Source of the DNA: Spirosoma foliorum
Lineage (GTDB): Bacteria; Bacteroidota; Bacteroidia; Cytophagales; Spirosomataceae
Direction: 5' to 3'
Assembly (NCBI RefSeq): GCF_014117325.1
Contig: NZ_CP059732.1
Location: forward strand, 6,957,001-7,021,000
DNA length: 64,000 bases
The notes under the pieces were generated by a model. That model did not search any database. It was not told where the DNA came from and saw only the letters and a list, made by a program, of their open reading frames with translations. This document shows, in pieces, positions 8,840 through 19,042 of this stretch. Each line of letters opens with the position of its first letter. The first letter of the stretch is position 1. A program made the position numbers and the translations under genes.

Positions 8840-10606
8840 ATGATGAACAACCAGAAGCAGTCGCTATTGACCTTCCTGTTCGTTGGGGCGACCATAACGA
8901 CTCCTTTAGTGGCACAGGATCTCAAAACAGCCTTGCAGGATATCGAGGCTGAGCGATATACTAAGGCAGAGCAAGAGCTAACAAAATTAGCAACCAGTTC
9001 GCCTACGGCTGAAAATCAGTTTTACCTCGGTTATTATTTCCTCAGAAGCGGTCAACCTGACAAGGCGAAAGCAGTTTTTGAGAAAGGAGCTGCTGCCGAT
9101 GCCAAAAACCAACTGAATAACGTTGGCCTTGCTGGCGTAGCGCTAGCTAAAAAAGACCGCAGTGCAGCTAAAACACTGATTGACAATGCCGTTGCACAAA
9201 CCAAGAGCAAAGATCAGGCTGTTCTGATTCGTGCCGGAGAGATGTATACCTTATCTGACCAAACAAACGATCCAGCTGAAGCATTGCGATTGTTGACATT
9301 GGCTCAGGAAAAAGACAAAAAAGGTGAGCAAAAAGATGAGATTGAAATGCTCATGGGTGATGCTTACTTTTTGAAAAATGATGGTGGCAACGCTATTACG
9401 AAGTACGAAAATGCGCTGGCTGCTAAACCAAGTCTAGCAGAGGCTAATTATAAAATTGGTCGCTTGTACTTACGTGGTAAAAACTACGCAAAAGCTCAGG
9501 AGTATTTTAAACTAGCCATTCAGAATGATGCTGAGTTTGCTCCTACTTACCGTGCTTACGCTGATGCATTAGCGAATTCGCGGGCTTATAAAGCAGCTGC
9601 AACAAACTATGAGTTATACATTCAGAAAAGCGGTACTACCGATCCTGAATTGTTGCTTGACGTAGCTCGGTATAAATTCCTGGCTCAAGATTACCAGGGT
9701 GCGATTTCTTACCTGGATCAGCTGAAAGGTAAAATCAATAATCCAATTATTGATCGGATGTATGGCTGGGCTTATTCGGCTCTAGGCAAAAATACCGAAT
9801 CGGTAGAAGCGTTAAATCGGTTTATCTCGACTGCTCCTCAAAAGGTAATGTCTGACGACTATAAGTATTTGGGTCGTGCTTATGCTCAATTAGGAACACC
9901 AGAAGGTGATTCGCTTAGCATTGCTAATTTAGAAAAGGCGGCTCCAATGGATACAACCGAAAACCTGTATCGGGAAATTGGAGAGCGTTATTACAAAACG
10001 AAACGCTATGACAAAGCTGCGACTTACTACGCTAAGACTATTGCAACCGATAAAAAGCCGCAAAACAACGACTTCTTATGGTTAGGTCTTTCCAGCTATC
10101 AATATGCACCACGCGTTGGTCGGGATAGCGTAATAGCAGCAACAGATACAGCACAGATTCGCCAGGTAAAACAACAATACTACCTACGGGCTGATTCAGC
10201 ATTTGCCCAGATGGCACAACGTATTGAAGCTGACGGCAAGAAGTATCCATTAGCTTACTATTACCGTGCGGGTTCTAACTACTACGCTTATCCTAACGAC
10301 AAAGAAAAAGGAGCCACTTTAGCCACACCGCTCTATGAAAAATTCATTGAGCAGGCTACAGCTCCAGACCCAGCAGATAAAACAGACTATAAGAAATATT
10401 TAATTACCTCTTACAAAGCTCTGGCTGGCTTCAGTATTTTAAAGAAAGACGAACCTAAAGCGAAGGAGTATTTTGATAAAGTTCTGGCGCTCGACCCCAA
10501 TGATGCCGATGTGAAAAAGGCACTGGAAGGGCCCAAACCGGCTCCAGCACCAGCTACTCCAGCTGCCCCTAAAGCTCCTGTAAAAAAGAAAGTCGCCGGT
10601 AAATAA
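8840..10606 (+). CDS. Secreted tetratricopeptide-repeat protein
   Basis: About 588 residues, with start ATG 8840 (or 8843) preferred to the TTG at 8831. A signal peptide (LLTFLFVGATITTPLVAQD) is followed by many TPR-like helical pairs, e.g. AENQFYLGYYFLRSGQPDKA and NYKIGRLYLRGKNYAKAQEY, spread over residues 30-560. The tail is Pro/Ala/Lys-rich (PKPAPAPATPAAPKAPVKKK). It should be a periplasmic scaffold. It follows the PstS-like gene, and the TonB cluster order exbB-exbD-exbD-tonB-PstS-TPR is known from other Bacteroidota. It is followed by a strong terminator. Molecular role unknown. Confidence 0.88.
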   Translation: MMNNQKQSLLTFLFVGATITTPLVAQDLKTALQDIEAERYTKAEQELTKLATSSPTAENQFYLGYYFLRSGQPDKAKAVFEKGAAADAKNQLNNVGLAGVALAKKDRSAAKTLIDNAVAQTKSKDQAVLIRAGEMYTLSDQTNDPAEALRLLTLAQEKDKKGEQKDEIEMLMGDAYFLKNDGGNAITKYENALAAKPSLAEANYKIGRLYLRGKNYAKAQEYFKLAIQNDAEFAPTYRAYADALANSRAYKAAATNYELYIQKSGTTDPELLLDVARYKFLAQDYQGAISYLDQLKGKINNPIIDRMYGWAYSALGKNTESVEALNRFISTAPQKVMSDDYKYLGRAYAQLGTPEGDSLSIANLEKAAPMDTTENLYREIGERYYKTKRYDKAATYYAKTIATDKKPQNNDFLWLGLSSYQYAPRVGRDSVIAATDTAQIRQVKQQYYLRADSAFAQMAQRIEADGKKYPLAYYYRAGSNYYAYPNDKEKGATLATPLYEKFIEQATAPDPADKTDYKKYLITSYKALAGFSILKKDEPKAKEYFDKVLALDPNDADVKKALEGPKPAPAPATPAAPKAPVKKKVAGK

Positions 10607-10617
10607 TGAATATTCTG

Positions 10618-10672
10618 GCTTGAAAATAAAAAAAGCGTAGGTTTAAAACCTGCGCTTTTTTTATTTTCAAGC
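10618..10672 (+). terminator. Long-stem terminator after the TPR gene
   Basis: An almost perfect 55-nt palindrome: arms of about 27 bp with only one G:T pair and almost no loop, containing A7 on the left and T7 on the right. It works as a rho-independent terminator and could also act on the other strand. Its stem is unusually long for a terminator. Confidence 0.85.
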
Positions 10673-10724
10673 ATAAAGAGTATGACTATCAATGAATATA
10701 GCTATTATTTTTCAGAGCGTATCG

Positions 10725-10733
10725 TAACTTTGC
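10725..10733 (+). promoter_or_regulatory. Promoter -7 box of adk
   Basis: TAACTTTGC matches the Bacteroidota -7 consensus TAnnTTTG plus the common following pyrimidine. It lies 43 nt before the adk ATG (10776). The -33 element is weak (T-run near 10707). Since the TTG at 10746 would lie almost at the transcription start, this supports ATG 10776 as the start. Confidence 0.6.
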
Positions 10734-10775
10734 GGGCGCAATTTTTTGACTACACGACACTACCCCAAAACGCCG

Positions 10776-11354
10776 ATGCTTAACCTTGTACTGTTTGGCC
10801 CGCCGGGAGCCGGAAAAGGTACCCAAAGCGAAAAGTTAATTCAGAAGTATAATTTAGTTCATTTGTCGACCGGTGATTTATTGCGTTCGCAGATTGCTGC
10901 TGGCACAGAACTGGGTTTACGAGCCAAACAATTAATGGATCAAGGCCTTTTAGTACCCAATGAGGTAGTAATTGGCATGATCGAAAATAAATTACGTGAG
11001 AATCAATCGGCTCCAGGTTTTATTTTCGATGGCTTTCCGCGTACTGTACTCCAGGCCGAAGCACTTGATGAATTGTTGAGTCACTATCAAACGCCCATAA
11101 CAACAATGATTGCTCTGGTCGTTGATGATGAAGAGCTGATTCGTCGCTTGTTAAAGCGGGGCGAAACATCTGGCCGACCTGACGATCAAGACGAAACCAC
11201 CGCCCGCCGACGGGTAAGTGTGTATAATAAAGAAACTATGCCCGTTGCTGACTACTATAGTCAACAGGGAAAATTTGCGGCCATAGATGGAATCGGTAAT
11301 ATTGAGGATATTTTCCAGTCAATATGCCAAAAAATAGAAGAGAGTCGACCGTGA
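10776..11354 (+). CDS. adk: Adenylate kinase
   Basis: A 192-residue enzyme (ATP + AMP to 2 ADP, cytoplasm). The start MLNLVLFGPPGAGKGTQ puts the P-loop GPPGAGKG at residues 8-15. AMP-binding motifs LVHLSTGDLLR and DGFPRT follow, and the LID region is the short type (RGETSGRPDD) without zinc cysteines. The frame extends 10 codons upstream to a TTG, but the canonical N-terminus and the promoter place the start at ATG 10776. obgE follows 14 nt after its stop, so the two are likely one operon. Confidence 0.97.
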   Translation: MLNLVLFGPPGAGKGTQSEKLIQKYNLVHLSTGDLLRSQIAAGTELGLRAKQLMDQGLLVPNEVVIGMIENKLRENQSAPGFIFDGFPRTVLQAEALDELLSHYQTPITTMIALVVDDEELIRRLLKRGETSGRPDDQDETTARRRVSVYNKETMPVADYYSQQGKFAAIDGIGNIEDIFQSICQKIEESRP

Positions 11355-11368
11355 GGTAACAGCATATT

Positions 11369-12373
11369 ATGGCTTCATCAAACTTTATTGATTACGTAAA
11401 AATAAACTGTCGTTCAGGTGCCGGCGGAGCTGGATCAGTCCATTTTCGCCGGGAAAAACACGTACCCAAAGGTGGACCTGATGGGGGCGATGGAGGACGG
11501 GGAGGCCACATAATTCTTCGGGGAAATGCTCAGCTATGGACCTTATTACACCTAAAATACCGTAAACACGTTAAAGCAGGAAACGGTGTAGCAGGTGAGG
11601 GTGGTCGAAGAACTGGGGCCGAAGGAGAAGATGTAATTCTGGAGGTACCCCTGGGTACTATTGCCCGAGATCCAGAATCGAGTGAAAAGCTGGCCGAAAT
11701 TACAGAAGATGGGCAGGAAATTATTCTGTTTGCAGGAGGGCGAGGTGGCCTTGGTAACGATCATTTTAAATCATCTACTCAACAGGCACCTTATCATGCG
11801 CAAACAGGAGAGCCAGGACGAGAAGAGTGGGTTATACTGGAGTTAAAATTATTAGCTGATGTTGGCTTAGTTGGTTTTCCTAACGCAGGTAAATCGACTC
11901 TCTTATCTGTCTTATCAGCGGCTAAACCTGAAATTGCCGATTACCCGTTTACAACCCTTGTCCCCAATTTGGGGGTCGTAGCGTATAGAGATTATAAGTC
12001 ATTTGTAATGGCTGATATTCCAGGTATCATTGAAGGTGCCTCTCAAGGGAAAGGACTGGGGCTACGGTTTCTGCGTCATATTGAACGAAACTCGATACTT
12101 CTTTTCTTAATTCCGTCTAATACTGAAGACGTTCGTCAGGAGTACAATACCTTATTGAATGAACTGCGCGAGTTTAATCCTGAATTGATGGATAAAACTC
12201 GGATTCTGGCCATCACCAAAACCGATTTGGTTGACGATGAAGCACTGGAAAGAATCAAAAACAATGTTCCTAAAAAAGTCCCTGTAGCTTATATATCCTC
12301 GGTTAGTCAACGAGGCTTGGATGAATTGAAAGATCTTATTTGGCACAATCTGACGACTGTTGAACCAGTCTGA
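11369..12373 (+). CDS. obgE: Obg-family GTPase (ribosome assembly)
   Basis: A 334-residue protein: Gly-rich Obg domain (residues 1-160, [12 protein letters not shown]), then a GTPase domain with G1 GFPNAGKST, switch/G3 DIPG, G4 TKTD and the G5-like SSVSQRG. Obg proteins bind the large ribosomal subunit and link GTP and ppGpp levels to growth and division. The C-terminal OCT domain of Firmicutes is absent, which is normal here. It is co-oriented with adk and spaced 14 nt from it. Confidence 0.96.
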   Translation: MASSNFIDYVKINCRSGAGGAGSVHFRREKHVPKGGPDGGDGGRGGHIILRGNAQLWTLLHLKYRKHVKAGNGVAGEGGRRTGAEGEDVILEVPLGTIARDPESSEKLAEITEDGQEIILFAGGRGGLGNDHFKSSTQQAPYHAQTGEPGREEWVILELKLLADVGLVGFPNAGKSTLLSVLSAAKPEIADYPFTTLVPNLGVVAYRDYKSFVMADIPGIIEGASQGKGLGLRFLRHIERNSILLFLIPSNTEDVRQEYNTLLNELREFNPELMDKTRILAITKTDLVDDEALERIKNNVPKKVPVAYISSVSQRGLDELKDLIWHNLTTVEPV

Positions 12374-12425
12374 TACTCCATGATCGGCCCATCTGTACCC
12401 ATCAGTTTGGCTGTTTTTAATTATT

Positions 12426-15398
12426 ATGAACTCTTTTCTTAAGATTTGTGGTACGGCGTTTCTGCTGTTTATATCTTTTGGAATAAACGCACAAATTCAG
12501 GTTTCATTTCCTACAACCCGAGCCGTTCTTCAGCGAAATAATTCAAATCAGGCGACTATTCGAATTACAGGCTACTACACGTCGGTGGTCACGCGCATTG
12601 AAGCCCGCTTACAAGCAAGAGATGGACAGGGTACATCAACAGATTGGCAGGCAATCCAGACCGCGCCATCAGGGGGTGTATTTACTGGTGATTTAACAGG
12701 AATCGGTGGTTGGTACAATCTTGATGTTCGAGGGATGAATGGCGATCAACAGGTAGGAAATATAACTACCGTTGAGCGCGTCGGAATAGGTGAAGTGTTC
12801 ATTGTAGCGGGCCAATCTAACGCGCAGGGTGTTCACCAGAACGCCCCTAATCCTCAGAATGACCGAGTCAACTGCGTAAATTATCAGTATCCAAAAGATG
12901 GTTTTCCCAATGACCCCCCAACCCCTGTTTTTACAATGTTGGACAACACCCAAGGCTTCACAATCGCGCCTTTGGGAGTTGGAAGTTGGTGCTGGGGCCA
13001 GTTAGGAGATATTTTAGTTAAACGCTTGAATGTGCCTGTCCTATTTTTTAATACCGCATTTTCGGGTACAGCAGTTAGAAACTGGCGCGAAAGTGCACCT
13101 GATGGCGGAACAGCTTATGGCCTTTATAATGGGGATGCTTACCCCCCACGACAGCCTTATATTAACCTTAAAATTGCACTTCAATTTTACGCAAACATGT
13201 TGGGTGTACGTTCTGTCCTTTGGCATCAGGGAGAGACGGATAACATTTTCAGTACACCCACCAGTTCATACGTCAATGATTTAAAATTTGTCATTAATCA
13301 GGCTCGCCAGGATTATAATAGAAATATGGCCTGGGTGGTAGCCCGTGTTAGTTACGGCGATATGATTGGTGTAAATTCGTCTATTATTGCGGCACAGAAC
13401 CAGGTTATTAGTTCAACACCAAATGTATATGCAGGCCCTAATACGGATGTCATTCAGGTGCCGCGCAAACGTGATCCGCTGAATGATCCAGAAGGACTAC
13501 ATTTCGATTATAATGGGCTTGTCGATGTAGCTAATGCCTGGAATGCAAGTTTAACTGACTCATTTTTTCAGAATGCGACGCCTGTTAGCGCAGCGTTAGC
13601 GCCTACGGTATCAGTGGCCTGTGCGGGTAATAATACCTTAAAATTGACTGTTAATGGTAACTATTCAACAGTGCAGTGGGAGTCAGGAGAATCCGGCAAT
13701 ACAATTACAAAAGGAGCAGGTACATACAAAGCTAAAATTAAAGACAATCTGGGGAATACATTCTTCTCGGGGCAAATACATGTATCGGATGCTCCAGTGG
13801 CTTCAGTTGTCGACAATCGTTTACCGTCGGTATGTATTGGCAGTAGTTTAGCGTTAACTAGTAGTTATGATAATGTAACCTGGTTAAATCAGTCAACCAA
13901 TGCAACTGTTGCTACAACACGGGCTCTCTCTACCACTTCAGCGGGCAATTATTACGTCCGTTATCGAGATGTTAGTGGTTGCGACTTTACCTCTAATGTC
14001 CTTAACGTAACCGTAAACCCTCTTCCTGCTACGCCTACAATTACAAATGACAAATCCACTACCTTTTGCTTTGGCGACAATACAGCACTACGGGCTAGTA
14101 GTGATAATGTTCAGTATAATTGGAGTGATGGTCAAAAAAATAAAATCGTCAATATTGGCTCATCAGGTTCTTATTTTCTGACGGTAACTGATCAGAATGG
14201 CTGTACGTCGGCAACGTCAAATACGATTATTGTAACCGCAAATCCTGTTCCTGCAAAGCCTGTGATTACAACCAATGGACCAACGACCTTTTGTGCCGAT
14301 CGTACAATTACCTTAACGGCTCCACAAGAAACGGCTTATCAATGGACGAATGGCCAGACAACTCAAAGCATCACGCTAAATCAATCAGGTACTTTCTCTG
14401 TCCGCACCCGGAACCAATATGGTTGTACATCCGAACAATCTGATGTCCTTACAATCAAAGTAAATCCTTTACCAGCTATACCGTCTATCTCTGCAATCGG
14501 AGCGACTACCTTTTGCGATGGAAATCAGGTGTCTTTAGTTGCCGATAGCCCATACGATGTTATCTGGTCAAGTGGACAACAGAATAAAGCAATTACAATT
14601 GGTACCTCGGGGAATTATGCAGCCCAAGCTGTTGATGTTAATGGCTGCTTATCGCCCTATTCTTCTTCTATTACGGTAAAAGCTAATCCATTACCAGCTA
14701 CTCCTACCATTTTAGCGAGTCCATCGCCTGTCATTTGTGAAGGAGACCAGGTTACATTACGTGTGGATGGTAATTATACTGTTTTCTGGAGTACTGGCGA
14801 TTCTACTCAACGAATCATAACCTCGAAAGCGGGCATTTATACAGCTAAGGTGCGCGATGCAAATGGTTGTATATCGGCACAATCGGGATCAACAACCGTT
14901 GAATTAAGAGCACTTCCAGCTCCGCCAACGGTGAATATTGTTGGGACTTATACATTGGAGGCTGTTAGCTCGTCAAATGGAACGCTATTTCGCTGGCGCC
15001 GTGATAGTGATTCATTAACCACTCAAACAGCGATCATTAAAGCGAATAAATCAGGCAATTATACAGCACGTTCATCCGCTGTTTATTCCCAAACGTTGGT
15101 CTGTTATTCAATTCCATCAACCCCAATTTCGTTTTCGATTGATGCGAATAATAAAGGACTAAGCGTTTATCCAAACCCAAACCCCGATAAAATTCTAACC
15201 ATTGAGACCTTGGAGAATCTAACAAACGCTACCGTTACGGTTTATACCCTCACAGGTCAACAGGTTTTATCAACCAACGTTCCCTCCTTTGTAGACCGGC
15301 AACGGCTTACCTTAACAGGCATGCCGTCAGGCTCTTATATTTTACGCGTTCAGGCTTCTGACTTTGATGTTTCCAAGCGAATTATCCTTGGATTGTAA
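12426..15398 (+). CDS. Secreted SASA-type carbohydrate esterase with Ig-like repeats and type IX tail
   Basis: A 990-residue protein: signal peptide (residues 1-22), a short beta domain, then a SASA/CE6-like SGNH esterase domain (about 118-385) with nucleophile motif GQSNAQG (Ser131), WHQGETDN and the His motif EGLHF. About five Ig/PKD-like repeats follow (residues 400-890), each with an FC or IC near its start, a YxWSxG core and a DxxGC end. The last 80 residues are a type IX sorting domain (LSVYPNPNPDK ... SGSYILRVQ). It should deacetylate polysaccharides or sialic-acid-like sugars at the surface; the substrate is unknown. It is a paralogue of the following gene. Confidence 0.9.
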   Translation: MNSFLKICGTAFLLFISFGINAQIQVSFPTTRAVLQRNNSNQATIRITGYYTSVVTRIEARLQARDGQGTSTDWQAIQTAPSGGVFTGDLTGIGGWYNLDVRGMNGDQQVGNITTVERVGIGEVFIVAGQSNAQGVHQNAPNPQNDRVNCVNYQYPKDGFPNDPPTPVFTMLDNTQGFTIAPLGVGSWCWGQLGDILVKRLNVPVLFFNTAFSGTAVRNWRESAPDGGTAYGLYNGDAYPPRQPYINLKIALQFYANMLGVRSVLWHQGETDNIFSTPTSSYVNDLKFVINQARQDYNRNMAWVVARVSYGDMIGVNSSIIAAQNQVISSTPNVYAGPNTDVIQVPRKRDPLNDPEGLHFDYNGLVDVANAWNASLTDSFFQNATPVSAALAPTVSVACAGNNTLKLTVNGNYSTVQWESGESGNTITKGAGTYKAKIKDNLGNTFFSGQIHVSDAPVASVVDNRLPSVCIGSSLALTSSYDNVTWLNQSTNATVATTRALSTTSAGNYYVRYRDVSGCDFTSNVLNVTVNPLPATPTITNDKSTTFCFGDNTALRASSDNVQYNWSDGQKNKIVNIGSSGSYFLTVTDQNGCTSATSNTIIVTANPVPAKPVITTNGPTTFCADRTITLTAPQETAYQWTNGQTTQSITLNQSGTFSVRTRNQYGCTSEQSDVLTIKVNPLPAIPSISAIGATTFCDGNQVSLVADSPYDVIWSSGQQNKAITIGTSGNYAAQAVDVNGCLSPYSSSITVKANPLPATPTILASPSPVICEGDQVTLRVDGNYTVFWSTGDSTQRIITSKAGIYTAKVRDANGCISAQSGSTTVELRALPAPPTVNIVGTYTLEAVSSSNGTLFRWRRDSDSLTTQTAIIKANKSGNYTARSSAVYSQTLVCYSIPSTPISFSIDANNKGLSVYPNPNPDKILTIETLENLTNATVTVYTLTGQQVLSTNVPSFVDRQRLTLTGMPSGSYILRVQASDFDVSKRIILGL

Positions 15399-15439
15399 TA
15401 TTAATGCTGTCATGACCGTTCAATCATAGAAAGTAGCCT

Positions 15440-15447
15440 TAAATTTG
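15440..15447 (+). promoter_or_regulatory. Candidate -7 box in the gap between the two esterase genes
   Basis: TAAATTTG matches TAnnTTTG. It lies 140 nt before the second esterase ATG and just upstream of a small hairpin (TTTACC ... GGTAAA around 15453-15477). No good -33 element is seen, so confidence is low. Confidence 0.3.
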
Positions 15448-15586
15448 CATTTTACCGGGAAGGCCTTCTGGTAAATAAAGTGTGCTCAACTTTAGAGCGG
15501 TCTGATTTTTGCACCATCTATTGATTGACCTATAATGCATACTAATTGACATTTTAGGCATAGAACGGGTTATTGATAGATATCAA

Positions 15587-17771
15587 ATGAACAAAATTTA
15601 TTTTTCAGTATATCTGATACTGTTAGTACTGACTATACTAAGTCTGGAGGTAACAGCCCAGACTAACAGTCAAGTGCTAAAAATTACCTATCCAGAGAGT
15701 AGGGCTGTATTTCAACGTGAAAACGATAACACAAGTACCATCTATTTGTCGGGTAGCCTTTATCAGCCCGTCGATAGTATTCAAGCTCGTGTACAGGCCG
15801 AAGAAACTGGCCAAGGCCTAAATACTGATTGGGCTACAATTCAACGAAATCCACAGGGCGGCTTTTTTCAAGGCTCCATACGGGCTAAAGGAGGTTGGTA
15901 TCGCTTAGAAGTCCAAGCCTTCGTTAAGGGAGTAATTGTTAGTTCTGACGTTGTTCGTAAAGTTGGTATTGGTGAAGTGTTCATTATTACGGGCCAATCA
16001 AACGCACAGGGTTTTCAAGACTATGGGGCTTTGGGTGCCGGCGACGATCGGGTTAATTGCATAACCTATAATAATATAACCACAAATTCGCTGGCAGATC
16101 CACCAACCCCATCTTTTCAACAACTTAGTGCCACATCAATTATTGGCCCACGAGGTCAAAGTGCATGGTGTTGGGGAGCCCTAGGTGATCTGATTGTAAA
16201 GCAGTATGGTGTTCCTGTTCTATTTATTAATACTGCTTGGGCCGGAACAGTGATTAAAAACTGGCATGACAGCGCTGATGGCGTACAGGCTAAAAACATT
16301 TTTGCCCTCGGTACTCCTGATGAAAATTATCCTACAGGCATGCCCTACGCCAATTTAGTAATTGCTCTTCGTTATTACTGCTCACTTCAGGGTTTGCGGG
16401 CCGTATTGTGGCAACAGGGCGAAACCGATAACGTTCCGCTACATTCTACCCGAAAAGACTATTCAGATAATATGCAGTATATTATCAATAAAACACGGGC
16501 TGATACAGAGCGTTATCCGGCCTGGGTTCTGGCAAGATCATCTTACAATGACGGCCAGGTAAGCCAGGATATTATTCAGGCACAGAACGATGTTATTAAT
16601 ACCTACAATAACAACGTTTTTGCGGGTCCTTTTACGGACAATATTCAAATTCCTCGCTTTGACGCTGTTCACTTTGGCAACCGTCCGACCAATAATCCAG
16701 GCGATAAAGGACTTAATGATTTGGCACAAGCCTGGTTTTCCAGTCTAAACTCGGTCTTTTTTGCCAGTTCCAGGCCATTACCTCCTCTACCACAACCAGC
16801 TATTGCCGTTACATGTGGCGCTACAAACGGTAATCTGACACTTAGTTTGCCTAATTCATATAAATCTTATACCTGGAATTCTGGTCAATCGACACAAACG
16901 ATTACTATTAATCAACCAGGTGTTTACCGGGCGGTGTTAAAAGATAAGGTAGGCAATACTTATTTATCACCCGCTATTGATGTACAAACTCCAATTGTAC
17001 CAGCTACGCCAACCATTTCGCTTGCCAGTAAACCGGGTGTAATTGTTGATAATCAACAGCAGGTATGCGCTGATTCAACGTTGTCGCTCCTTGCGAATAC
17101 CTCAGCAAACAGCACAGGTCTATGGAGCTTCAGCACGACTACTACAATAAGTAAAACAATTGCCCTAAATAAAAGTGGCAATTACACGCTTCAGGCAGTC
17201 AACGTATATGGTTGTAAATCGTCTCAACCAGCTACTATCACACTGACGGTACGTCCTAAAGTCCCAACCCCTACCATTGAGCAAGTTGGTGCTTATAGTT
17301 TGCAAGCTGTATTACCTACTCCTTCTGGAGGGCAGGTTGATCTATTTGATTGGCAACGAGCTGGCGGAGAGATACTTCCCCAAACCAGTGCAGTTGTAAA
17401 AGTTGTTGTCTCGGCTAATTATTCAGCCCGTACGAAAACAACCTTCGCACTTTCCAGTAACAATACAATAACCTGTTACTCCGATTATAGCGCGCCCAAA
17501 GCGTTTACGTTCGACCAGTCAAACGGGGGTTTAAGTATTTATCCGAATCCATCAACTACGGGAACAATCACCGTTGAAACCATTGAGAATTTGAAGAATG
17601 CCGACATTCGATGTATTCTCATTGAGCGGACAAAAACTTTTCTCAACCCAGGTTCCTGTTCTGGATGAACGTAAAGCGATTGATCTAACTGGGTTAGCAC
17701 AGGGAGTTTACTTGGTCAGAGTACGCTCGGCAGGCTTTGATATATCCAGACGTATCATTATCAATCGATAA
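15587..17771 (+). CDS. Secreted SASA-type esterase paralogue, frameshifted in its type IX tail
   Basis: The uninterrupted frame (15587-17668, 693 residues) has a signal peptide, the esterase motifs GQSNAQG and WQQGETDN and only one or two Ig-like repeats. The catalytic region parallels the upstream gene, so this is a shorter tandem paralogue. The type IX tail begins normally (LSIYPNPSTTGTITVETIEN) but after codon CGA at 17609-17611 it runs into unrelated residues and stops. Skipping T17612 restores a complete tail (VFSLSGQKLFSTQ ... GVYLVRVRSAGFDISRR) ending at TAA 17769-17771, 727 residues in all. As it stands the protein would lack its export signal. Sequence error or a recent mutation are both possible. 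Confidence 0.85.
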
Positions 17772-17788
17772 GCACTTTTACTCGTTTT

Positions 17789-17826
17789 ATAGTTAAAGCC
17801 TCTCCTAATCGGGAGGCTTTAACTAT
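17789..17826 (+). terminator. Terminator between the second esterase and the nuo operon
   Basis: Hairpin with arms ATAGTTAAAGCCTC and GAGGCTTTAACTAT around a 10-nt loop, followed by TTTTC. It separates the esterase from nuoA. Confidence 0.75.
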
Positions 17827-17856
17827 TTTCTAATAGTTGAGTCTCCGCGTCAGGCA

Positions 17857-17886
17857 TTGGTAAAACAAGCCATTGTTGTATATTTG
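17857..17886 (+). promoter_or_regulatory. Promoter P1 of the nuo operon
   Basis: TTG at 17857-17859, a 19-nt spacer and TATATTTG at 17879-17886: both elements and their spacing fit the Bacteroidota consensus. It would give a leader of about 85 nt before nuoA. Confidence 0.6.
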
Positions 17887-17945
17887 ACACATATTTGGTG
17901 TAGTGTTACATAGACTTTCTATCGTGTGTCTATCTGTTTTATCGC

Positions 17946-17953
17946 TACATTTG
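17946..17953 (+). promoter_or_regulatory. Possible second nuo promoter (-7 box)
   Basis: TACATTTG matches TAnnTTTG, followed by GC, 25 nt before the nuoA ATG. No clear -33 element. Two promoters in tandem would be plausible for a respiratory operon. Confidence 0.4.
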
Positions 17954-17977
17954 CGCAGGTCTTCTCAACTCATTAGT

Positions 17978-18349
17978 ATGAACACAACCTATGTTCCGGC
18001 CGATTACCTGCCGGTGCTTATCCAGCTTGGTTTAGCTCTTGGTTTCATCGTAACAACAATGGTTGCTACTCATGCCCTCGGACCAAAGCGTCACAGCCAG
18101 AAAAAGGATGATCCATTCGAGTGCGGTATTCCTGTTCAGGGCGATGCACGTACCCCAATCTCCATCAAATATTTTCTGATTGCCATCTTGTTTGTCTTGT
18201 TCGATGTAGAAGTAATCTTCTTATATCCCTGGGCCGTTAATTTTAAAGGCTTAGGCATGGCAGGCTTTATTGAGATGGTGCTCTTTATGGGTCTCCTTCT
18301 GGCTGGCTTTTATTACATCATCCGGAAGGGAGTTCTCAAGTGGGAATAG
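17978..18349 (+). CDS. nuoA: NADH-quinone oxidoreductase subunit A
   Basis: A 123-residue membrane subunit of complex I starting MNTTYVPADYLPVL. The frame extends upstream to 17903 but that part overlaps the promoter region and is not NuoA-like. It has three membrane helices and the conserved segment KKDDPFECGIPVQG followed by SIKYFLIAILFVLFDVEV. It helps form the junction of the peripheral and membrane arms. First gene of nuoABCD-hicAB-nuoEFGHIJ. Confidence 0.95.
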   Translation: MNTTYVPADYLPVLIQLGLALGFIVTTMVATHALGPKRHSQKKDDPFECGIPVQGDARTPISIKYFLIAILFVLFDVEVIFLYPWAVNFKGLGMAGFIEMVLFMGLLLAGFYYIIRKGVLKWE

Positions 18350-18415
18350 ACCACAATAAATGAATTTTAGAACATATTTATTCGTTGTTATACTAACTAA
18401 CTACAACGTTTTTTT

Positions 18416-18961
18416 ATGGCAACAGACATAAAGCTGGCCGAATCTCCTGCGAGTTATGATGGCCCAGGTTTCTCGGCAACTTCATTCGATAAAATAATTG
18501 GACTGGCCCGGGCAAATTCGCTCTGGCCGTTACCGTTCGCAACTTCCTGCTGTGGCATCGAGTTTATGTCGACCATGGCTTCTCACTACGATTTAGGTCG
18601 TTTTGGAGCGGAACGCCCTAGCTTTTCTCCTCGTCAGGCAGATATGTTGCTAGTGGCAGGTACGATTGCCAAAAAGATGGGCCCTATCGTGAAGCAGGTT
18701 TATCTACAAATGGCTGAGCCTCGCTGGGTTATTGCCATTGGTGCCTGTGCGTCGAGTGGTGGCATATTCGATACGTACAGTGTGTTGCAGGGTATTGATC
18801 GCATTATTCCAGTCGACGTTTACGTGCCAGGTTGCCCACCTCGCCCAGAACAGATTCTGGACGGCGTATTGCAGGTGCAGGAACTAGCCCGAAATGAATC
18901 GTTGCGCCGACGCAATACCGAAGAGTATCAGCATTTACTGAATTCATATAGCATTCAATAA
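18416..18961 (+). CDS. nuoB: NADH-quinone oxidoreductase subunit B
   Basis: A 181-residue complex I subunit that binds the terminal [4Fe-4S] cluster N2 next to quinone. Cluster ligands are visible: the adjacent cysteines of [12 protein letters not shown], the cysteine of [10 protein letters not shown] and that of [11 protein letters not shown]. Length fits the family. The C-terminal tail ([18 protein letters not shown]) is ordinary. A weak inverted repeat (AATAAAT/ATTTATT) lies in the 66-nt spacer from nuoA. Confidence 0.96.
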   Translation: MATDIKLAESPASYDGPGFSATSFDKIIGLARANSLWPLPFATSCCGIEFMSTMASHYDLGRFGAERPSFSPRQADMLLVAGTIAKKMGPIVKQVYLQMAEPRWVIAIGACASSGGIFDTYSVLQGIDRIIPVDVYVPGCPPRPEQILDGVLQVQELARNESLRRRNTEEYQHLLNSYSIQ

Positions 18962-19042
18962 ATAGCGGGTTCGTGAAAGACAACTGAACGATTGGTTGGT
19001 CTATCTCATTGAATTGCTTTTTCACTCATTCACCAATTGACA

